Source: Clostridia bacterium
GTDB lineage: Bacteria > Bacillota_A > Clostridia > Oscillospirales > CAG-272
DNA length: 6,734 nucleotides
Direction of reading: 5' to 3'
NCBI GenBank assembly: GCA_017959485.1
Contig: JAGDAM010000179.1
Span: 1 to 6,734 of the forward strand
Below, in pieces: positions 1-4,890 of this stretch. The notes under the pieces are model-generated. The model did not search any database and had not been told where the DNA came from. It saw only the letters and a list, made by a program, of their open reading frames with translations. Both the position numbers and the translations under genes were made by a program. How positions within the stretch are numbered: position 1 is the first letter of the stretch; every line of letters starts with the position of its first letter.

Positions 1-31
1 AGGAAACCGCGAGTTTCTTTTCGTCGTCTCC
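1..31 (-). pseudogene. In-frame continuation of the P-type ATPase beyond the TAG
   Basis: Directly after the TAG, in the same frame, the minus strand reads GDDEKKLAVS to the window edge. Acidic/Lys residues followed by a short hydrophobic helix are what type IIA ATPases usually show shortly after TQNKMTVV, so the coding sequence appears to continue without a frame change. Only ten residues are visible, so it is unknown whether the rest of the gene lies intact to the left. If it does, the TAG is a single-codon interruption and not the natural end. Confidence 0.55.
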
Positions 32-34
32 CTA
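32..34 (-). other. In-frame TAG inside the ATPase
   Basis: The plus strand reads cta, giving TAG on the coding strand after TVVDH. It falls 15 residues after phosphorylatable Asp348, where no family member naturally ends. One base change from TAC, TAT, CAG, AAG, GAG or TGG would create it. It may be a nonsense mutation, a sequence error or a recoded codon. Confidence 0.75.
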
Positions 35-1123
35 GTGATCTACGACGGTCATCTTGATCTGCGTCAGAGTGCCGGTCTTGTCGGAGCAGATTATCTGAGT
101 GCAGCCGAGCGTTTCGACGGCGGTCAGCTTGCGGATGACCGCGTTGCGGCGGCTCATCTTGGTGACGCCGATCGAGAGCACTATTGTGACGACCGCCGCG
201 AGTCCCTCGGGGATGGCGGCAACCGCGAGCGAAACGGCTATCATAAGCGAGTTCAGCGTGACGTCGAGCATTCCGGTGCCCGCCGTGCCCGCTATCAGCG
301 CCCGGATCACCTGCACGCCGAAAATGACGGCGCTGATCCCGAGGACCATCCAGGTGAGTATCACGGACAGCTGGTTGAGTTTTTTCTGGAGCGGAGTGTC
401 GCCGTCCCTGGCCTCGGCGAGGGCGCCGGCTATTCTGCCCATCTCGGTGTCCATGCCGGTGGCGCAGACAACGCACTTGCCGCGCCCGTAAACGACGTTG
501 GAACCCATATAGACCATATTTTTGCGGTCGCCGAGCGGGACCGATTCCCCTTCGGGCGCGAGAGTTTTGGCGGTTTTAAGGACGGGAACCGATTCTCCGG
601 TGAGGGCCGCCTCCTCGGTCTTCAGACTGAAGCATTCGAGTATCCGGCAGTCGGCGGGGACCGAGTCTCCGGCTTCGAGCAGTACGACGTCGCCGGGAAC
701 GAGTTCCTCGCTCTTAACGGTCGTCATTTCACCGTCGCGCAAAACTTTCGACGTGGCCGCAGACATCTTCTGCAGCGCCTCGATCGCCTTTTCGGCCTTG
801 CTTTCCTGGAACACTCCGAGGACGGCGTTGACTATGACGACGAAGAGAATGATCACCGCGTCGGCGGGGAATTTCCAGACCCATCCCGCCTCGTAAAGCT
901 CGGTGACCGTCGAGATGACGGCCGCGACGAGCAGTATGATTATCATCGGGTCGGCCAGCTCGGCGAAGAATTTCTTGATCAGCGAATCCTTTTTCGCCTC
1001 TGCGAGTTTGTTCGGACCGTGCGACGCGAGCCGCGACGACGCCTCCTCCCGCGTGATACCGTCTTTGCCTGACGAGAGACCGTTCAGGACTTCATCGGAA
1101 GGGGTCAGGTACGGCGCTCTCAT
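32..1123 (-). CDS. Type IIA P-type cation-transporting ATPase (Mn2+/Ca2+ exporter-like), N-terminal part, interrupted by TAG
   Basis: This is the N-terminal 363 residues of an integral-membrane ATP-driven cation exporter. It has an N-terminal cation-ATPase domain (about 1-58, with HGPNKL at 35-40), TM helices near 60-80 and 87-106, the actuator-domain TGES at 175-178, two further TM helices near 252-275 and 290-320 with the ion-binding PEGL at 305-308, and the phosphorylation motif DKTGTLT with Asp348. PEGL in M4 fits the Ca2+/Mn2+ type IIA group rather than MgtA-type Mg2+ importers. The start at 1123 is chosen because GGGAGG lies 6 nt upstream and family proteins begin near this point; an open extension to 1300 runs through the riboswitch and is not credible. 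The frame ends at a TAG (32-34) just after the motif, whereas full-length relatives have about 850-900 residues. The nucleotide-binding domain and later TM helices are therefore not translated unless the TAG is passed. TQIKMT replaces the usual TQNKMT next to the stop. The Mn2+ assignment is inferred from the riboswitch. Confidence 0.88.
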   Translation of the reverse strand: MRAPYLTPSDEVLNGLSSGKDGITREEASSRLASHGPNKLAEAKKDSLIKKFFAELADPMIIILLVAAVISTVTELYEAGWVWKFPADAVIILFVVIVNAVLGVFQESKAEKAIEALQKMSAATSKVLRDGEMTTVKSEELVPGDVVLLEAGDSVPADCRILECFSLKTEEAALTGESVPVLKTAKTLAPEGESVPLGDRKNMVYMGSNVVYGRGKCVVCATGMDTEMGRIAGALAEARDGDTPLQKKLNQLSVILTWMVLGISAVIFGVQVIRALIAGTAGTGMLDVTLNSLMIAVSLAVAAIPEGLAAVVTIVLSIGVTKMSRRNAVIRKLTAVETLGCTQIICSDKTGTLTQIKMTVVDH

Positions 1124-1167
1124 AAGGCGCCTCCCGCAGCACTGCGGCTGTGTGTGTTGCTTTGCAT
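1120..1167 (-). CDS. 15-codon leader ORF overlapping the ATPase start
   Basis: A short reading frame, MQSNTHSRSAAGGAL, is preceded by an AGGAGG site with a 7-nt all-T spacer, an excellent ribosome binding site. Its TGA overlaps the ATPase ATG as ATGA, a classic translational-coupling arrangement, and it lies in a different frame from the ATPase. Its second half encodes both a small hairpin and the GGGAGG of the ATPase. It resembles no family I recognise. The likely role is as a leader that lets ribosomes open the ATPase start region, not as a functional peptide. An alternative is that it is the remnant of a frameshifted N-terminus, but the ATPase already begins at the expected point. The reading frame is certain; its translation is inferred. 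Confidence 0.55.
   Translation of the reverse strand: MQSNTHSRSAAGGAL
1134..1147 (-). promoter_or_regulatory. Small hairpin abutting the ATPase ribosome binding site
   Basis: CCGCA/UGCGG with a GUGC loop lies inside the leader ORF, and its 3' arm runs directly into the GGGAGG of the ATPase (1130-1135). Ribosomes translating the leader ORF would melt it, which fits translational coupling. Only five base pairs, so modest support. Confidence 0.4.
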
Positions 1168-1208
1168 AAAAAAACCTCCTGCCCGTAATAATAATCACGC
1201 GGCGGAGG
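1168..1208 (-). promoter_or_regulatory. Riboswitch expression platform: terminator-like hairpin holding the leader-ORF SD
   Basis: The RNA strand can form CCUCC/GGAGG (1204-1208 with 1175-1179), GCC/GGC (1201-1203 with 1181-1183) and CGU/ACG (1197-1199 with 1184-1186). Two single-base bulges interrupt the stem, the loop is 10 nt, and seven U follow (1168-1174). It looks like an intrinsic terminator, yet its 3' arm is the SD of the leader ORF and the U tract is the SD-ATG spacer. Formation would both hide the SD and favour termination. A CGGAG just downstream of the aptamer (about 1241-1245) could compete for the CUCCG arm, giving a plausible on-state. The switching model is inference. Confidence 0.6.
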
Positions 1209-1251
1209 CGAACAGAGGGAGAAAACCACTGGCGGACGCACTCCGGCACGC

Positions 1252-1366
1252 AATAAGTCTTGTCGCCGACCGGCGGACGCCGGAGGGTGCCGCGGACCAT
1301 AAGCCCCGGGCAGGCTTAGTGCTGTTGATCCGTGCTGCGCGCGAAGCGCCGACTACTCCCTTATAT
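1252..1366 (-). ncRNA. yybP-ykoY manganese riboswitch (aptamer)
   Basis: On the minus strand the leader starts with AUAAGGGAGUAG and closes with GACAAGACUUAU. These match the yybP-ykoY signature loops (L1 GGGGAGUAG and L3 GCAAGACC) flanking a P1 helix, here AUAAG (1360-1364) with CUUAU (1253-1257). Between them I see a GCG/CGC hairpin with a CUUCG loop, a P3-like stem CGGA/UCCG with an internal loop containing UCAACAG and an upper stem UAAGCC/GGCUUA, then CCGGC/GCCGG (1270-1283). The 5' end coincides with the predicted transcription start. The family senses Mn2+ and commonly precedes Mn2+/Ca2+ P-type ATPases, which is exactly the downstream gene. L1 has three G before AGUAG instead of four, so a covariance-model score would be needed for certainty. 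Confidence 0.85.
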
Positions 1367-1371
1367 TGACA

Positions 1372-1400
1372 ATTATATCATATTTATTTACAAAATACAA
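1372..1400 (-). promoter_or_regulatory. Sigma-A promoter for the riboswitch-ATPase transcript
   Basis: TTGTAT (1395-1400), a 17-bp spacer and TATAAT (1372-1377), with an extended -10 TG one base upstream. The predicted start near 1364-1366 is the first base of the aptamer P1 helix, which supports both calls. Confidence 0.8.
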
Positions 1401-1426
1401 TACTTTCCTTTCGCAACTCATAACTC

Positions 1427-1455
1427 TTGACATTTTCACTTTGGATTTGTATAAT
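1427..1455 (+). promoter_or_regulatory. Consensus sigma-A promoter for the GDPD-like gene
   Basis: Perfect TTGACA (1427-1432), 17-bp spacer, perfect TATAAT (1450-1455). The start is expected near 1462, giving a leader of about 55 nt. Its -35 element is only 26 bp from the -35 of the divergent ATPase promoter. Confidence 0.88.
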
Positions 1456-1487
1456 GTAAATGCAGGCAATAACTCTGTTGCCGAGCC

Positions 1488-1511
1488 GCCGGAACTCTTC
1501 CGGCAGGGAGG
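1488..1511 (+). promoter_or_regulatory. Leader hairpin plus ribosome binding site of the GDPD-like gene
   Basis: GCCGGAA/TTCCGGC forms a perfect 7-bp stem with a CTC loop (1488-1504). One base later comes GGGAGG (1506-1511), 5 nt before the ATG at 1517. This site fixes the start at 1517 over an in-frame ATG at 1460, which lies at or before the predicted transcription start. The hairpin has no U tract, so it is not a terminator; it may stabilise the mRNA end or tune initiation. Confidence 0.65.
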
Positions 1512-1516
1512 ATGAA

Positions 1517-3145
1517 ATGACCCGAATTAAACGATTCTTTACGAAAACGCTTCTGTTTCTGACCGCCGCGGCGATCGTCGCGGGAGCGTTCGCATTTTAC
1601 GGATCGGCGGACGAGTCCGATGCCGGAAAAATCGCGACCTTCGCGTCGCCGGCGATCTGCGCCGAAGCCGGACGCGAGCTCGATCTGCGCACCTGCTCAG
1701 TCCAGTTCGAATACGGAGGGGACGTCGTTCCCGGTACCGAAATCACGTGGACGAGTGAAAACCGCGAGATCGACAGGTTTACGCCGCCGTCCGCCGGGAT
1801 CTATCCGCTGAGCGCCTCATACCGCGGGGCAACCAGGAAAGTGTGGGCGGTTGCCGCGGCTCAGGGTTCGTCGGAATACGTTATATATGAGAACGATTTC
1901 TTGACCGATCCTTCGGGCGCACTCACGGTAATCCAGCAGACTTCGGGTGCAACGGTGACTCACGACGCCGCGGCGGGTACGCTCGTCCTCGACGGAACGC
2001 CTCCGTCAGACGGATATATCCGGGTGCTCTTCCGGGATATCCCCGCGGAATTCGGCGACGTTATCATTGAAACTTCGCTCAAGCTTACTCAGTACAAATC
2101 CGCCAACTCGCGCTGGGGCTCGGTTATGTTCCGGGTTAGCGCCGCCGGAGAGCCCTACCTCCAGACGGCTCTGCGCTACAATTCGTCGGCGTCCAACGGC
2201 TGCGAGATAGCCGAGAGGACGTCCGCCTCCGCGTGGAACGTAATGTCCAAAGGCTCCTGCAACGCCTCCAACACCGCCTTCAACGACGTTACCGTGAAAG
2301 CGGCGGGGAAGAGCGTAGAGTATTATCTCAACGGTTCGAAGGTCCTGTCTCAGGACAACGCTCCTTACGTCTCGGGCGGCATAGGCTTCCAGGTCAGAGG
2401 CGTGCGGATGGAGATCGACAGCATAAAGGTTAAGGTCAATCCCGATTCCGCCGCGAACTCCGGAATAATACCCGGTCACTACGCCTCGCCCGACTTTCCG
2501 GATTCTCCGATAGCCCTGTCGCCCGCGCTCGTTAAGGAGATTTCGACCGAGGACGATTTTGCGGGACTCTCCGCCGACATGCCCGAGGTCGCCGTTTTCA
2601 CGGCTGTGTACGACGCGTCGGCGTCGACCGTCGACGTGATTCTCGCCTCGGGTTCCTCGATTCGGAAAACGTCGTTTGCCGCCTGCTTTGAGGCGCTCGG
2701 CGGGAAGGCCGTCCCCTGCTTCAGGGTATCGTCCAACGAGGCGGCGAACGCGGTCGCCCTGTGGCTGAGAGAATCCGATATACGCGACGCCATGATCATT
2801 TCCGACAGCGCGTCGCGGATCGTGCTTGCGAGGAAGGTCAACGGCAATCTTCACGCGGCTCTCGATTTTTCATCCTTCTCGGGAGAGTCTGCCGAGACGA
2901 TCCGTTCGGAGGCAATCAAAGCCGGCGCGCGGATAGTCATCCTCGGGGGAGGCATGATGAACAAAGAGAGCGTCAGCTATCTGCAGGACAGATACGTCAC
3001 CTGCTGGGCCGACGTCGGAGGAAACGCGACCGCCGCCGTCAGGGCGATCAACAGCGGTGTTTCCGGACTTATCTGCGACAGCCCCGCGGGAACGCTGGAG
3101 CTGATGAAATCTCTTTATCCCGAAAACACGCTGACAAGATACTAA
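1517..3145 (+). CDS. Exported LamG-like / degenerate GDPD-like protein (N-terminal part of a surface GDPD protein)
   Basis: This frame encodes 542 residues. A signal peptide occupies about 1-31 (KR-rich start, hydrophobic 11-27, possible cleavage after GSA). An Ig-like beta region follows at about 45-113. A LamG/concanavalin-like jelly-roll domain spans about 122-308, with the typical ending in which YYLNGSKVL, GGIGFQVRG and MEIDSIKVKV occur in order. Residues about 340-535 look like a GDPD-type TIM barrel without catalytic residues: alternating strands and helices with HAALDF, AGARIVILGGG and a GVSGLICDSP end like that of GDPD domains, but no HRG and no E-x-D. TAA follows RY at 543, and the same frame continues at once with NVIGHRG, the start of a true GDPD domain. 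The natural protein was therefore probably one polypeptide of about 938 residues. As it stands, this part would be a secreted protein without the anchor or the active domain. Confidence 0.85.
   Translation: MTRIKRFFTKTLLFLTAAAIVAGAFAFYGSADESDAGKIATFASPAICAEAGRELDLRTCSVQFEYGGDVVPGTEITWTSENREIDRFTPPSAGIYPLSASYRGATRKVWAVAAAQGSSEYVIYENDFLTDPSGALTVIQQTSGATVTHDAAAGTLVLDGTPPSDGYIRVLFRDIPAEFGDVIIETSLKLTQYKSANSRWGSVMFRVSAAGEPYLQTALRYNSSASNGCEIAERTSASAWNVMSKGSCNASNTAFNDVTVKAAGKSVEYYLNGSKVLSQDNAPYVSGGIGFQVRGVRMEIDSIKVKVNPDSAANSGIIPGHYASPDFPDSPIALSPALVKEISTEDDFAGLSADMPEVAVFTAVYDASASTVDVILASGSSIRKTSFAACFEALGGKAVPCFRVSSNEAANAVALWLRESDIRDAMIISDSASRIVLARKVNGNLHAALDFSSFSGESAETIRSEAIKAGARIVILGGGMMNKESVSYLQDRYVTCWADVGGNATAAVRAINSGVSGLICDSPAGTLELMKSLYPENTLTRY
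3143..3145 (+). other. In-frame TAA at the junction of the degenerate and catalytic GDPD domains
   Basis: TAA follows TLTRY, and the same frame continues NVIGHRGLP with no shift. No ATG, GTG or TTG in this frame lies between the TAA and the HRG codons (3158-3166), so the catalytic HRG can be translated only if the TAA is passed. It may be a nonsense mutation, a sequence error (one base from TAT, TAC, CAA, GAA or AAA) or a recoded codon. Confidence 0.8.
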
Positions 3146-4333
3146 AACGTAATAGGACACAGAGGACTGCCTTCGCTCTACCAGGAGAATTCGATTACCG
3201 GGTCGGTCAAGGCCTACGAGGCGGGCGCCTGCATGGTCGAGAACGACATTCATCTTTCCGCCGACGGAGTGCTGATCGTGATGCACGACGCGACGATAGA
3301 CAGGACCACCAACGGTACCGGAAACATCTCGTCGATGACGCTTCCGCAAATTTCTCAGTTTAAAATAGTATCCAACACTTCGGCGCCCGAGGAGCCGATT
3401 CCGACGCTCGAAGATTACTTCAAGCAGTTTTCCGAGGGTCAGACGATCGTTATAGAACTGAAGGACAACAACTCCTCGGCGGCGGCTCCGCTCGCGAAGC
3501 TGATAAAAGAATACGATATGCTGACTCACGTGGTCGTGATCTCCTTCCACGAGGCGGCGATAAAAGCGATCAGAGAGAAGATCCCCGAAATCTCCGCCGC
3601 GTGGCTGAACAGTTCGATCACGCCGGACGATTCGGATCCTTTGTCGGTCATGGCGGCGGTTATGCCCTATCTGCAGCGGACGGGAGCTGTCTACAGCCCC
3701 AGTTTCGCCTCGGGAGCGCTCGGGGAGAATCTTATCCGCCAGCTTATGATCAGAGGCGTTTCGACCTGGACCTGGACGCTCAACAAGCAGGAGCAGTTCG
3801 ACAGATATTTCGCGATGGGAGTCCGCGGGCTTACCACGAACTACAGCCAGTGGGCGTCGAAATACTATAAGGAACTACGAGCCGAGCGGGACGAACAGGC
3901 GGGAACCTGGAAGATAACCGGCGTCAGCTACAACGGCACCGAGGTCGATCTCACCGGGAATTCGAAGGTTTCCTGCGTCTCGGCCGACGGCCGCAAGGTC
4001 GAATACGACCGGAAGACCGGCAAAATAACGGCGGATTCCGGAGACGCCGACGTCTTCTTCACCTTCACCTCGAGGACGACGTCGGGACAGAACTATTCGC
4101 TCGTGACCCAGCTCTCCCGGGTAAGCTTCGCCGATACCGCCGCGACCGGGGAAGAGACCTCCGAGGGTACCGAACCCGTAACCGGAACCGAGGGCGGCGC
4201 CGGCACGGCGCCCGAACCCGACGTCACCGAACCCTCCTCCGGAAAGAAGGGCTGCGGATCCGCCGCGGGCTCGGCGATTCTCGCCGTGATTTGCGTCGCG
4301 TCAGCCGCCGTTTGCGTGAAAAAGCGCGGCTGA
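3146..4333 (+). pseudogene. Catalytic glycerophosphodiester phosphodiesterase domain with C-terminal membrane anchor (continuation after TAA)
   Basis: GDPD enzymes hydrolyse glycerophosphodiesters to sn-glycerol 3-phosphate and an alcohol. All signature parts are in one frame: VIGHRG (His at 3158), YQENS for the usual PENT, MVENDIHLSADG holding the E-x-D metal ligands, and IVMHD with the second catalytic His. Later come IVIELKD and the barrel end RGLTTNYSQWA. A beta-rich stalk follows, then a Thr/Glu/Pro/Gly-rich linker, then GCGS with about 20 hydrophobic residues and a KKRG tail, a C-terminal anchor leaving the enzyme outside the cell. The first in-frame ATG after the TAA is at 3233 (366 residues, no good SD, only GAGGCG about 12 nt upstream), and a product from there would lack HRG and the first barrel strand. 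The motif residues look unspoiled, so any inactivation is recent. If the TAA is an error, this simply belongs to the gene starting at 1517. Confidence 0.8.
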
Positions 4334-4374
4334 AGCAGCTTTTTCAGATAAGGCAGGACTGAAAAAACAAAAAT

Positions 4375-4424
4375 AAAAAGCACTCAGGCAAAGACCGGCA
4401 GAATCCGGGCCTGAGTGCTTTTTT
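4375..4424. terminator. Bidirectional intrinsic terminator between convergent genes
   Basis: A perfect 15-bp inverted repeat (4375-4389 with 4409-4423) has core GCACTCAGGC/GCCTGAGTGC. It is flanked by A on the left and T on the right, so both strands end in a U run. The 19-nt loop holds a second small stem, CCGG/CCGG. It lies 42 nt after the GDPD stop and about 75 nt after the HPr-like stop, serving both. Confidence 0.9.
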
Positions 4425-4499
4425 ACCGTCTGAGTATATCGGTTATATCTGAGAGTTCATCACCGTATGCCTCCCACGTCGGGGAACGTAAAACTCGGC

Positions 4500-4739
4500 T
4501 TACTTGACGATGAATTTCTCGATTTCCTTAAAGAACTCCTCGCCGCCGTCGGTGTGGGCGTCGAGCTCAATCGGGTTCATAAGATCGAGGCAGTACAGTC
4601 CCATGAGCGACTTTCCGTCGACGTTGTAATGTCCTGATCTGAGGACGACGTCGAAGGGGTACTTTGTCGCCGCCGCGACGAATTCGTAAAGGTCCGCTAT
4701 CGTGACAAAATGAATTTTAACCGTTTTTACCGTCTGCAT
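4500..4739 (-). CDS. HPr-like protein (PtsH fold) lacking the phosphoryl-accepting histidine
   Basis: This 79-residue soluble protein has the length and pattern of the HPr family: strand TVKIHF, helix 1 (about 15-27), then GKSLMGLYCLDL (42-53), matching the KSIMGVMSLGI region that carries the regulatory Ser46 of true HPr. Ser44 is the equivalent here. The segment that should read GIHARPA is TIADLYE (13-19), so the catalytic His is missing and the protein cannot be a normal PTS phosphocarrier. Such His-less HPr-like proteins occur widely in Clostridia; their function is unclear and could be regulatory through the Ser. The start at 4739 is set by GGGAGG at 4746-4751, 6 nt upstream; an extension to 4823 would cross the promoter. 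It stands alone with its own promoter and terminator. The TAA at 4500-4502 is at the usual family end, showing that TAA acts as a stop here. Confidence 0.82.
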   Translation of the reverse strand: MQTVKTVKIHFVTIADLYEFVAAATKYPFDVVLRSGHYNVDGKSLMGLYCLDLMNPIELDAHTDGGEEFFKEIEKFIVK

Positions 4740-4754
4740 TTTAATCCTCCCGGG

Positions 4755-4769
4755 CGCCCCGGCGGGGCG
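4755..4769 (-). promoter_or_regulatory. GC hairpin just upstream of the HPr-like ribosome binding site
   Basis: CGCCCC/GGGGCG with a 3-nt loop in the transcript, ending 3 nt before GGGAGG (4746-4751). No U tract follows, so termination is unlikely. The placement resembles the hairpin before the GDPD-like gene at 1488-1504. Confidence 0.5.
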
Positions 4770-4785
4770 TTTGTTTTTCGCGAAT

Positions 4786-4814
4786 ATTATACCACTTTCG
4801 CGCCTCTTTGTCAA
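4786..4814 (-). promoter_or_regulatory. Consensus sigma-A promoter for the HPr-like gene
   Basis: Perfect TTGACA (4809-4814), 17-bp spacer, perfect TATAAT (4786-4791), plus an extended -10 TG. Expected to be strong. Transcript leader about 40 nt. Confidence 0.88.
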
Positions 4815-4829
4815 ACATTTCACAAGATA

Positions 4830-4858
4830 TTGATTTTTCCCCGGTTGTTTGGTATAAT
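4830..4858 (+). promoter_or_regulatory. Sigma-A promoter for the topoisomerase gene
   Basis: TTGATT (4830-4835), 17-bp spacer, TATAAT (4853-4858) with extended -10 TG at 4850-4851. The start near 4865 leaves a leader of about 26 nt with only a weak GTGAG ribosome binding site before the ATG at 4891. The -35 elements of the two divergent promoters are 15 bp apart. Confidence 0.82.
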
Positions 4859-4890
4859 ATATTGAGTTTTACTGTTTTTGTGAGATAAAA

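Noticed and set aside
32..34. Pyrrolysine or selenocysteine insertion at the in-frame stops
   Set aside because: Neither P-type ATPases nor GDPD enzymes use these residues here; TAA is not a pyrrolysine or selenocysteine codon, and no insertion element is visible.
35..1072. Long open frame on the plus strand opposite the ATPase
   Set aside because: It is the codon-bias shadow of the ATPase gene: Arg/Gly/Asp-rich, with no recognisable motif and no SD.
1124..1300. N-terminal extension of the ATPase to an upstream ATG at 1300
   Set aside because: It would translate the riboswitch and expression platform, has no SD and no family-like residues; the GGGAGG before 1123 marks the start.
2006..2854. 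Minus-strand open frame inside the LamG/GDPD-like gene
   Set aside because: Arg/Gly/Val-rich antisense shadow with no motif; the plus strand carries clear domains.
4340..4366. A/T-rich hairpin TTTTTCAG/CTGAAAAA after the GDPD stop
   Set aside because: Weak stem with few G-C pairs and an 11-nt loop; the strong terminator just downstream explains termination.
4423..4499. Minus-strand segment reading WEAYGDELSDITDILRR then TAA, downstream of the HPr-like gene
   Set aside because: It looks protein-like but has no start codon or SD, is out of frame with the HPr-like gene, and is only about 25-30 codons before the terminator. It could be a relic of a gene end; not enough to call.
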